A stretch of 18,065 nucleotides of DNA from NCBI GenBank assembly GCA_003665825.1, contig QPFY01000080.1:1-18065 (forward strand), read 5' to 3'. This DNA comes from Microbotryum silenes-acaulis. Taxonomy: Eukaryota; Basidiomycota; Microbotryomycetes; Microbotryales; Microbotryaceae. The translations under genes were made by a program, and so were the position numbers. The notes under the pieces are model-generated. The model made no database searches. It was not told where the DNA came from and was given only the letters and a program-made list of their open reading frames with translations. Positions 9,361 through 18,065 of this stretch are shown piece after piece (the stretch's first letter is position 1; every line of letters starts with the position of its first letter).

Positions 9361-9537
9361 TATTCGATCAACTCTACTACGTCAGCGATGTAGTTATAGC
9401 CAAGAGTGATGAATCTCATTTCAACATACCTATTCGATCAACTCTACTACGTCAGCGATGTAGTTATAGCCAAGAGTGATGAATAGGAAGCTAACAGTAA
9501 GGGAGCCCGCGCGCCCCAAGTCCTTGGATTCCTCACA
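9361..9537 (-). repeat. Shared B/C LTR, internally deleted
   Basis: This 177-bp LTR is both the 5' LTR of B and the 3' LTR of C. Its 56-bp repeats (9359-9414 and 9429-9484) and its TGTGAGGAATCC start (complement at 9526-9537) are kept. All three 39-bp units and their flanks, about 150 bp, are gone; CCAAGTCC is joined straight to TTGGATTCC. Against A, the spacer between the 56-bp repeats carries one shared change (GAATCTC for GAATATC), also seen in the C/D LTR. Confidence 0.88.
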
Positions 9538-12500
9538 CCCCCCCCACGCGAACGCGAGGTAGACTTGAGCCGTGGGTGCCGCGTCCGGAGGCCTAGAGCA
9601 TAGCAATGTATACCAAAAATCTTGGGACCCAGCGCTTTGGTGAATAGGTCCGCAACCATGTCCGCTGTGCCAACGTGTGAGAGGGAGATATCGCCTCGGT
9701 TGACCATGTCGCGGACAAAATGCTCGCGGAGGCGTATGTGTCGAGTGCCGGAGGTGCGAACGGGGTCGTGAGCGACGGCGGCCGCGGCCTCGTTGTCGGT
9801 GAAGATGTGAGCTGCATCGATCGGGCGAACGTGGAGCTCGGAGAGGAGTTGCGTAAGGTAAATCGCTTCCTTACCAGCGTGCGACAAGGCGAGGTATTCG
9901 GCATCAGTGGTGGAATCCGCCACCCGAGTCTGACGTTTCGATGACCAAGAGACGGCAGAGCCAGCCAAGTAAAAAACGAAGCCCATTGTGGAGATGGACG
10001 TGTCGACGCAGGCACCCCAGTTCGCATCGGAATAACCGACCACACCCGTAACTTTGGCTGGACCGCGGGCGTAGAGTAGCTCATCGCGGTACGTGGCACG
10101 AAGGTAGCGAAGGACGTGTTTGACGGCAATCCAATGACGACGGCCAGGGTTGTTGGCGAACCGGGACAAGTACGAGACGGCGAAGGCAATGTCGGGTCGA
10201 GTGCCAAGGGAAATGTACAGGAGGGAGCCATGGCTTGGAGGTACCACGATCGAATGCGCTCCGTTCCCTGACCCGGAACTGCTGTGAGCGAGAGGCCGGG
10301 CGTCATTGGCACTGTAGCGCCGCGTGTCGTGGTGTCGAAGTGAAACCGGGCGAGCACGTCCATGATGTAGCGTTCCTGGGATAGGGCAATGGAGCCGTCG
10401 TCCAGGCGGGATTTGGATGCCGAGGATGTATTCCGCGGGGCCGAGCCTTTGACGCCGTATCGCTGTTCAAGGCCGGAGATGACGCGTTCGATCTCATCGA
10501 GGGCGGGGCTGACAATGAGGAGATCGTCGACATACAAGGCGATATAATGGGGCCGTTGCTGATCATCAATGTGAGAGTAAATGCAGTGATCAGTGCCCGT
10601 TGCCTTGTACCCGAGACTCCTGAGTGATGTGTCAATGTGGCGATTCCAGATGCGACCGGCCTGCTTGAGACCGTAGATTGAGCGCCGCAGGCGGAGAACC
10701 TTATCGCTCGGAAGTCGAAACCTCGTGGCGTTGTCATCCAGATATCGTGATCGAGCTCGCCGTGGAGGTAAGCCTTGTCGATGTCGGCCTGATGAACGTG
10801 GTAACCGTTGGCAGCGGCGAGGGCAAGGAGGCAGCGAATGGAGGAGAAACGGGCAACGGGTGCGAAAGTCTCCGAGAAATCGATGCCGTCGCGTTGGCGG
10901 TTACCTTGCGCTACAAGGCGTGCCTTCCGCCCTGTGACGTCACCGCGTGCATCGCGCTTGGTCTTCCAGACGAATTTGGAGGTGACGATAGTGGCGCCCG
11001 GCGGTACGGAGGATCGAGGCTCGATGGTGAACACCTTGAAGTCGTCGCGCATGGCGGTGAACTCGGCGGCGGCAGCCTGAGCCCAGATGTCGTGCTCGTC
11101 GCTGGACATTGCTTCACGCCAGGTCTGAGGGTCGCTAGTGATCGATTTGATGGGCTCGATGGCTTCGAGGGCGGGGTTGTCGTCTTCTGCGGCGATGAAG
11201 GCGCGGTGGTGGCGAGAGAGGAAATCGATCTCATCAGGGGAGTCGTCATCGGAGGGCTGTTCAGCGGGGGCCATGGCGGGTGCGGGCGTCACCAGGGTGT
11301 CGTCGTCGGATTGATGTACGTCCATCAGGTTGAGGCGAACCGCGGTGTTGGAGTTGAGGAGGTCAAGCGGGTCGTCCGAGTCATCGAGGGACGGTCCCCC
11401 GGCCGAGGATGTGGCGGGCGACGAAAGCGGGGCAAGCGACGGGACGGCGAGGGGCTGGTATCTGTAGAATTAAGTAAGGATCCGCCAGTGTACCCTGGGG
11501 CCACGTCAACGGCGCTCATGGCAGAATCATCAAGAGAGGATGAGACGTCCATGTGCGCCGACCTTACTAGTGGGGTCCTCGTCTTGACGGCTGGGGCGGG
11601 CGTGTCGGCGGGAATGACGAACTGGCGTTCGGTGTCGTCCGCATCGACGGGCGTGTTGATTGGTAGACCGGGGAAGTCGTCGTCGAGGAAGGTGGCATTT
11701 CGGCCAATCACAACCTTGTTGGTAGAATGGTCGAAGAAACGGAAAGCCTTGGAGGCGAGGTCGTAACCGGTGAAGATCACGCGCGCGGCCTTGGGGTCGA
11801 GCTTGCTGCGAAGGTTCGGCGCGACCGTGAGCCAGGCCGCGCAGCCGAACGGGTGGAGGGCGGTGGCGGTGGTGCGTTGGCCGTTCCAAACGGATTCTGG
11901 AGTCTGTTTGGCCAAAGCTGAGTGTGAGCACCTGTTTTTGCAATAAACGAAGTATGCAGCCGCTTCATCCCAAAAGGTGGCCGGCAGATGGGAGTCAGCA
12001 AGGAGGGCAAGGACCCCTCGACATGGAGAGATTGACACGTTCGGCACGACCGTTTTGCTGAGGTGTGTAGGGGATAGAATATTGACGACGAATACCCCTG
12101 GACTTGCAGAACTCCGTGAATGCGTTCGATTGGTACTCCCCGCCGTTGTCGTGCGAAGGGTTTTTAAACGCTCGTTCGTCTCTAACTCCACTTCGGCGAG
12201 CCAAGTCTGGAAGGTCGGGAAGACGTCGCTTTTGTGATCGATCGCGTATGCCCAGAGTTTGCGAGAGTGGTCGTCAAGAAATGTGACAAGGTAGCGCTTC
12301 CCGGTCAAGGACGGAGTGGGGAACGAAAGGACATCGCTGTGCACGAGGCCGAGTCTTTCGGGGGAATGCGACTCAGAGTCGGGAAAAGGAAGACGGTGGC
12401 CTTTGGAACCAAGGCAAGCATTGCAAACAAACTCCTCTACGTCTTTGTCACTGTACCCGGCCCCAAACCCGTCCAGCAAACCTGCGGCGATCATCTTCTG

Positions 12501-13998
12501 TATAGAGGATGGGGCAAGATGGCCGAGGCAGCGGTGAAGGGTAAGCAGGGGCACGGTCGACTCAGAACGCGAGAGAAAGGCAAGCTGCTGACACTTGGTG
12601 TGGTCCGCGTCCAAAAGGTAGAGACCGTCGTTAACCCTGGTACCGTGAGCAATGGCCTGGCCGTCCTTGGCGATGTCGATGCCGTCGCTGGTGAAGGCGA
12701 GTCGAACGCGGTCGGTGTCGCAGAGGCGAGAGACGGAGAGGAGGTTGACGTGGAGGCCCGGCGTGTGCAGAACGCCACGCAGCGTGATCGGATGTCCGGT
12801 CTTGGCAACGAACGCTACGTCCCCCATGCCGATGGCCGTGATACCGCCGGCAATGCCGCCGATCTTGGTGTGCGCCGTCTGGCGATAAGCCGTGAATAGA
12901 GAACGATCGGCGACCATGTGTGCCGTGGCGCCCGAGTCGACTACAAAGGCATCAGTCGGGAGTTGCCGGCGAGCGAACAGGCAGGAGGCGAAATAGCCGA
13001 CGTTAGGCTGTTGAGCGGCGGGGAGAGACATGTCGTCCTGGTTGTCGTCGCCGGTGTGTTTTTGTTCGCCCCGGTGCTTGCAGTCGAGGGCCCAGTGCCC
13101 TTTCTTGTGGCAGCGGCGGCAGGGGCCGGCGGGCGGGTGTTTCGCCCGTGAGGTGCAGTCGCGCAGGCGGTGGCCGGGGGCGCGGCAGGCGGGACAAGGG
13201 GAGGCGGTGGCGAGCATGGCCGAGTGTGATGACGAGAGTCCCGCCGAGCGAAGCTGGATGCGAATGCGATCCGTCAGCGTCGTGAGTTCCGGGAGGTCGC
13301 GTTGGTTGCGCTGCTCGTCCGTGAATGTGAGTCGGAAGCTGTCGAGGCAAGGTGGGACCATGGCGAGCACGTGAGTGGCGAGCACGTCGTTGAGCGAGGT
13401 TTTGGCGTCGCGGATTTCCTGCGCGATCGACATGTATTCGCGGAGCCAGGTGTCGTACGCCTCGACGGAGGCAGGCATCTTCCTGAAATCCCAAAGGCGG
13501 GCGAACAACTCGAGGGTGCGAGTGGCGTCGTCCGGTGCGAAACGAGCCTTGAGTGCGGCGAAGATGCGTGGTGCCGACAGGTCGTCGCTGGGGATGGTGT
13601 CGAGGGTGGCTGAGACGTCGGCGGAGTCGATCGAGCCAACGATGATTTCCCGCGCGGCGTCGTCACGGGCGGCAAGCTGGTCGCCGTCCATGTCGGGGGA
13701 TGACACCGTCAAGAACGTAACCACGGACTTGATTTGGAAGCGCGAGACGGAGTTGACGTAACCAGTTCGTAAACGACTTAGGCCCGTCAAGACGAGCGTG
13801 CTTGGGGAACACGACTTTTGATGCGGTGGCGGTGTTTGCCTGCGTGGCAGTGACGGGCGGGGCGGCGGCGGCGGCGGCAGGGGGCGGTGAGGCCTGTAGA
13901 GCGGCAAGCTGTGCCTGTAGCGTGGCGATTTGCACGCTGATCGAAGGGTCAGGGGAGCTGGTGTCCCTGGGGCGAGGGCGGGGCGGGGAGCTGTCCAT
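9447..13998 (-). pseudogene. gag-pol: Copy C gag-pol, multiply frameshifted
   Basis: This copy has the native start: ATG 13998 opens in frame into [19 protein letters not shown] and the gag region. Breaks follow at about 13700 and 13686 (-1 each), 12150 (-1) and 12013-12022 (-2, restoring the frame after scrambling the integrase TDNGGEY region), 11441 (-1), 10710 (-1), 10449 and 10407 (-1 and -2, restoring), and 10229 (-1). Zinc knuckles, protease DSGA (about 12,933-12,940), YVDD (10523-10534) and the RNase H C-terminus ([20 protein letters not shown]) are all still encoded. A new ATG at 13691, made by a G-to-A change shared with B, is in frame with downstream gag. After the PPT the frame runs on through the deleted LTR to a stop at 9447. 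As in B, every lesion is a short indel. Confidence 0.88.
9538..9545 (-). other. Polypurine tract, copy C
   Basis: Eight C on the plus strand (eight G on the element strand), directly beside the CACA end of the shared B/C LTR, in the same position as in copy A. Confidence 0.85.
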
Positions 13999-14068
13999 GC
14001 TGCGATGGTGCGATGGGCTGGGGCGGCTCGAGTGGCTGGGCTCGAGGGAAAATGCAAGCGGCGGGGCT

Positions 14069-14090
14069 GGTAGCTCGTGGGCTTATAACC
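14069..14090 (-). other. Primer-binding site, copy C
   Basis: Same site as in copies A and B, on the minus strand next to the C/D LTR. Confidence 0.7.
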
Positions 14091-14416
14091 TATTCGATCA
14101 ACTCTACTACGTCAGCGATGTAGTTATAGCCAAGAGTGATGAATCTCATTTCAACATACCTATTCGATCAACTCTACTACGTCAGCGATGTAGTTATAGC
14201 CAAGAGTGATGAATAGGAATAACAGTAAGGGAGCCGCGCGCCCCAAGTCCTCAGCCAGGGAGCCTCGGGGCTGAGCCAATGTGCCAGGCTCGCTGCGCGC
14301 GCCTAAGTCCTGGGCCGATGTGCCCGGCTCGCTCCGCGCGCCTAAGTCCTGGCCGATGCGCCCGGCTCGCTCCGCGCGCCTAAGTCCTGACCCGAGCGGA
14401 GAGTGGATTCCTCACA
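14091..14416 (-). repeat. Shared C/D LTR, full length
   Basis: This 326-bp LTR is the 5' LTR of C and the 3' LTR of D. It has the two 56-bp repeats (14089-14144 and 14159-14214) and three 39-bp units (14273-14311, 14312-14350, 14351-14388). Small differences from A include GATGTGCCC for GATGCGCCC in the middle unit and a 2-base loss at about 14,219. Only one LTR stands between the internal regions of C and D. Confidence 0.9.
14273..14388 (-). repeat. Three 39-bp GC-rich units in C/D LTR
   Basis: Units of 39, 39 and 38 bp, reverse complement of those in copy A and in the same order, with the diverged unit (CAGCGAGCCTGGCACATTGG) innermost. They are missing from the B/C LTR. Confidence 0.85.
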
Positions 14417-17400
14417 CCCCCCCCCACGCGAACGCGAGGTAGACTTGAGCCGTGGGTGCCGCGTCCGGAGGCCTAGAGCATAGCAATGTATACCAAAAAT
14501 CTTGGGACCCAGCGCTTTGGTGAATAGGTCCGCAACCATGTCCGCTGTGCCAACGTGTGAGAGGGAGATATCGCCTCGGTTGACCATGTCGCGGACAAAA
14601 TGCTCGCGGAGGCGTATGTGTCGAGTGCCGGAGGTGCGAACGGGGTCGTGAGCGACGGCGGCCGCGGCCTCGTTGTCGGTGAAGATGTGAGCTGCATCGA
14701 TCGGCGAACGTGGAGCTCGGAGAGGAGTTGCGTAAGGTAAATCGCTTCCTTACCAGCGTGCGACAAGGCGAGGTATTCGGCATCAGTGGTGGAATCCGCC
14801 ACCCGAGTCTGACGTTTCGATGACCAAGAGACGGCAGAGCCAGCCAAGTAAAAACGAAGCCCATTGTGGAGATGGACGTGTCGACGCAGGCACCCCAGTT
14901 CGCATCGGAATAACCGACCACACCCGTAACTTTGGCTGGACCGCGGGCGTAGAGTAGCTCATCGCGGTACGTGGCACGAAGGTAGCGAAGGACGTGTTTT
15001 GACGGCAATCCAATGACGACGGCCAGGGTTGTTGGCGAACCGGGACAAGTACGAGACGGCGAAGGCAATGTCGGGTCGAGTGCCAAGGGAAATGTACAGG
15101 AGGGAGCCGATGGCTTGGAGGTACCACGATCGAATGCGCTCCGTTCCCTGACCCGGAACTGCTGTGAGCGAGAGGCCGGGCGTCATTGGCACTGTAGCGC
15201 CGCGTGTCGTGGTGTCGAAGTGAAACCGGGCGAGCACGTCCATGATGTAGCGTTCCTGGGATAGGGCAATGGAGCCGTCGTCCAGGCGGCGGATTTGGAT
15301 GCCGAGGATGTATTCCGCGGGGCCGAGCCTTTTGACGCCGTATCGCTGTTCAAGGCCGGAGATGACGCGTTCGATCTCATCGAGGGCGGGGCTGACAATG
15401 AGGAGATCGTCGACATACAAGGCGATATAATGGGGCCGTTGCTGATCATCAATGTGAGAGTAAATGCAGTGATCAGTGCCCGTTGCCTTGTACCCGAGAC
15501 TCCTGAGTGATGTGTCAATGTGGCGATTCCAGATGCGACCGGCCTGCTTGAGACCGTAGATTGAGCGCCGCAGGCGGAGAACCTTATCGCTCGGGAAGTC
15601 GAAACCTCGTGGCGTTGTCATCCAGATATCGTGATCGAGCTCGCCGTGGAGGTAAGCCTTGTCGATGTCGGCCTGATGAACGTGGTAACCGTTGGCAGCG
15701 GCGAGGGCAAGGAGGCAGCGAATGGAGGAGAAACGGGCAACGGGTGCGAAAGTCTCCGAGAAATCGATGCCGTCGCGTTGGCGGTTACCTTGCGCTACAA
15801 GGCGTGCCTTCCGCCCTGTGACGTCACCGCGTGCATCGCGCTTGGTCTTCCAGACGAATTTGGAGGTGACGATAGTGGCGCCCGGCGGTACGGAGGATCG
15901 AGGCTCGATGGTGAACACCTTGAAGTCGTCGCGCATGGCGGTGAACTCGGCGGCGGCAGCCTGAGCCCAGATGTCGTGCTCGTCGCTGGACATTGCTTCA
16001 CGCCAGGTCTGAGGGTCGCTAGTGATCGATTTGATGGGCTCGATGGCTTCGAGGGCGGGGTTGTCGTCTTCTGCGGCGATGAAGGCGCGGTGGTGGCGAG
16101 AGAGGAAATCGATCTCATCAGGGGAGTCGTCATCGGAGGGCTGTTCAGCGGGGGCCATGGCGGGTGCGGGCGTCACCAGGGTGTCGTCGTCGGATTGATG
16201 TACGTCCATCAGGTTGAGGCGAACCGCGGTGTTGGAGTTGAGGAGGTCAAGCGGGTCGTCCGAGTCATCGAGGGACGGTCCCCCGGCCGAGGATGTGGCG
16301 GGCGACGAAAGCGGGGCAAGCGACGGGGACGGCGAGGGGCTGGTATCTGTAGAATTAAGTAAGGATCCGCCAGTGTACCCTGGGGCCACGTCAACGGCGC
16401 TCATGGCAGAATCATCAAGAGAGGATGAGACGTCCATGTGCGCCGACCTTACTAGTGGGGTCCTCGTCTTGACGGCTGGGGCGGGCGTGTCGGCGGGAAT
16501 GACGAACTGGCGTTCGGTGTCGTCCGCATCGACGGGCGTGTTGATTGGTAGACCGGGGAAGTCGTCGTCGAGGAAGGTGGCATTTCGGCCAATCACAACC
16601 TTGTTGGTAGAATGGTCGAAGAAACGGAAAGCCTTGGAGGCGAGGTCGTAACCGGTGAAGATCACGCGCGCGGCCTTGGGGTCGAGCTTGCTGCGAAGGT
16701 TCGGCGCGACCGTGAGCCAGGCCGCGCAGCCGAACGGGTGGAGGGCGGTGGCGGTGGTGCGTTGGCCGTTCCAAACGGATTCTGGAGTCTGTTTGGCCAA
16801 AGCTGAGTGTGAGCACCTGTTTTTGCAATAAACGAAGTACGCAGCCGCTTCATCCCAAAAGGTGGCCGGCAGATGGGAGTCAGCAAGGAGGGCGAGGACG
16901 CCCTCGACATGGAGAGATTGACACGTTCGGCACGACCGTTTTGCTGAGGTGTGTAGGGGATAGAGTATTGACGACGAATGCCCCTGGACTTGCAGAACTC
17001 CGTGAATGCGTTCGATCGGTACTCCCCGCCGTTGTCGGTGCGAAGGGTTTTTAAACGCGCGTTCGTCTCTAACTCCACTTCGGCGAGCCAAGTCTGGAAG
17101 GTCGGGAAGACGTCGCTTTTGTGATCGATCGCGTATGCCCAGAGTTTGCGAGAGTGGTCGTCAAGAAATGTGACAAGGTAGCGCTTCCCGGTCAAGGACG
17201 GAGTGGGGAACGAAAGGACATCGCTGTGCACGAGGCCGAGTCTTTCGGGGGAATGCGACTCAGAGTCGGGAAAAGGAAGACGGTGGCCTTTGGAACCAAG
17301 GCAAGCATTGCAAACAAACTCCTCTACGTCTTTGTCACTGTACCCGGCCCCAAACCCGTCCAGCAAACCTGCGGCGATCATCTTCTGTATAGAGGATGGG

Positions 17401-18065
17401 GCAAGATGGCCGAGGCAGCGGTGAAGGGTAAGCAGGGGCACGGTAGACTCAGAACGCGAGAGAAAGGCAAGCTGCTGACACTTGGTGTGATCCGCGTCCA
17501 AAAGGTAGAGACCGTCGTTAACCCTGGTACCGTGAGCAATGGCCTGGCCGTCCTTGGCGATGTCGATGCCGTCGCTGGTGAAGGCGAGTCGAACGCGGTC
17601 GGTGTCGCAGAGGCGAGAGACGAGAGGAGGTTGACGTGGAGGCCCGGCGTGTGCAGAACGCCACGCAGCGTGATCGGATGTCCGGTCTTGGCAACGAACG
17701 CTACGTCCCCCATACCATGGCCGTGATACCGCGGCAATGCCGCCGATCTTGGTGTGCGCCGTCTGGCGATAAGCCGTGAATAGAGAGCGATCGGCGACCA
17801 TGTGTGCCGTGGCGCCCGAGTCGACTACAAAGGCGTCAGTCGGGAGTTGCCGGCGAGCGAACAGGCAGGAGGCGAAATAGCCGATGTTAGGCTGTTGAGC
17901 GGCGGGGAGAGACGTGTCGTCCTGGTTGTCGTCGCCGGTGTGTTTCTGTTCGCCCCGGTGCTTGCAGTCGAGGGCCCAGTGCCCTTTCTTGTGGCAGCGG
18001 CGGCAGGGGCCGGCGGGCGGGTGTGTCGCCCGTGAGGTGCAGTCGCGCAGACGGTGGCCGGGGGC
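14342..18065 (-). pseudogene. gag-pol: Copy D gag-pol, partial and frameshifted
   Basis: The longest intact block (about 16,909-15,001) covers the last part of integrase, the linker, all of RT (YVDD 15408-15419) and the start of RNase H. The block to the right holds the second zinc knuckle, protease DSGA (about 17,817), HHCC and integrase TDNGGEYRS. Between them and around them are 1-base losses at about 17731, 17715 and 17621 (together restoring the frame) and at 16909, a 1-base gain in a T run at 14997-15000, and losses at about 14850 and 14703. The C-terminal [13 protein letters not shown] block ends at a stop at 14342, inside the LTR. The integrase linker region broken in B and C (6661, 11441) is intact here, so those lesions are not shared. 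Confidence 0.87.
14417..14425 (-). other. Polypurine tract, copy D
   Basis: Nine C on the plus strand, beside the CACA end of the C/D LTR. The extra base against A and C changes the reading frame entering the LTR. Confidence 0.85.

Larger units (their letters stand above)
5246..9537 (-). mobile_element. Copy B: 3'-truncated copia element, inverted to A
   Basis: Reads right to left: LTR (9361-9537), primer-binding site (9339-9360), gag to RNase H, then breaks off at 5246, within RNase H just after the sequence for [17 protein letters not shown]. The last part of RNase H, PPT and 3' LTR are absent. It is the same family as A, of the subtype shared with C. Its LTR also serves as the 3' LTR of C. 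It could not move on its own, since it lacks a 3' LTR and has a frameshifted gag-pol. Confidence 0.9.
9361..14416 (-). mobile_element. Copy C: copia element between two shared LTRs
   Basis: Complete in outline on the minus strand: 5' LTR 14091-14416 (shared with D), primer-binding site 14069-14090, gag-pol, PPT 9538-9545, 3' LTR 9361-9537 (shared with B, deleted). Over the common stretch it is almost identical to B; a clear substitution is base 8599 in B against 13332 in C. Because its two LTRs have different structures, they did not arise together from one recent insertion unchanged: either the 9361-9537 LTR was deleted later or the array formed by recombination. Confidence 0.9.
14091..18065 (-). 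mobile_element. Copy D: copia element, 5' end beyond window
   Basis: Minus-strand copy running from the shared C/D LTR (its 3' LTR) through PPT (14417-14425), RNase H, RT, integrase and protease to the gag zinc-knuckle region, where the window ends. Its variants are A-type from about 16,840 to 18,065 (gag, protease, most of integrase) and B/C-type from 14,417 to about 16,763, so it is a mosaic of two subtypes. The 5' LTR and gag start must lie beyond the right edge. Confidence 0.9.

Noticed and set aside
9339..9414. tRNA gene suggested by GGTAGCTCGT, GGGCTTATAACC and TTCGATC
   Set aside because: No acceptor stem or full cloverleaf. The likeness is explained by the primer-binding site; TTCGATC belongs to the LTR repeat and is probably coincidence.
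14273..14388. CRISPR-like regular repeats
   Set aside because: Units are contiguous without unique spacers, only three, and inside a eukaryotic retrotransposon LTR.
5246..18065. Programmed ribosomal frameshift between gag and pol as an explanation for broken frames
   Set aside because: Copy A encodes gag through RNase H in one frame, and the breaks in B, C and D lie at many different places without a shared slippery site.
1..18065. Repeat-induced point mutation (C-to-T decay as in some fungi)
   Set aside because: Copies are nearly identical, GC-rich and free of transition-made stop codons; the few transitions seen are far below what RIP would leave.
1..18065. An unknown defence, biosynthetic or other accessory gene system
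   Set aside because: Every stretch of the window could be assigned to LTR, PBS, gag-pol or PPT of one copia family; nothing is left over except bases 1-3 and about 14 bases at 5232-5245.

Overview
The window is wall-to-wall LTR retrotransposon DNA. No host gene, rRNA or tRNA gene is visible. All the coding sequence belongs to one family of Ty1/copia (Pseudoviridae-type) elements, recognised by the domain order gag with two CCHC knuckles, aspartic protease, GAG-pre-integrase HHCC, DD35E integrase, YVDD reverse transcriptase, RNase H. The host is therefore a eukaryote. The GC-rich sequence and strong G/C preference at third codon positions suggest a fungus (perhaps a basidiomycete) or another GC-rich microbial eukaryote, but no host gene supports a finer placement.

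Layout. Copy A (4-5229, plus strand) has both ~329-bp LTRs, a primer-binding site, one 1.5-kb-residue open reading frame and a polypurine tract. It lacks an in-frame ATG at the expected gag start. Then come three minus-strand copies in head-to-tail order. Copy B (5246-9537) has lost its 3' end (last part of RNase H, PPT, 3' LTR) where it abuts the 3' LTR of A. Copy C (9361-14416) runs between LTRs that it shares with B and D. Copy D (14091-18065) is cut by the window edge within gag. Neighbouring minus-strand copies share a single LTR (LTR-internal-LTR-internal-LTR). The B/C LTR has lost the GC-rich tandem-repeat half.

The copies are very similar. B and C differ from each other almost only by 1-2-base indels. 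A is a slightly diverged subtype. D is a mosaic: its gag-to-integrase part carries A-type variants, and its part downstream of the integrase core carries B/C-type variants, with a switch between about 16,764 and 16,839. B, C and D carry many 1-2-nt indels, mostly in G/C or A/T runs, and I saw no frame broken by a simple stop-creating substitution. That pattern fits either uncorrected long-read indel errors or very recent decay.

The most notable points are: a primer-binding site resembling the complement of the anticodon arm and D-arm of an initiator tRNA (a half-tRNA primer as in Drosophila copia and Ty5, here with a bacterial/organelle fMet-like D-arm); the shared-LTR tandem array; a ~4.1-kb inverted repeat between A and B; the mosaic D copy; and the polyprotein frame that runs through the PPT into the 3' LTR. 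The order and orientation of copies could be partly an assembly effect and should be checked on single long reads.
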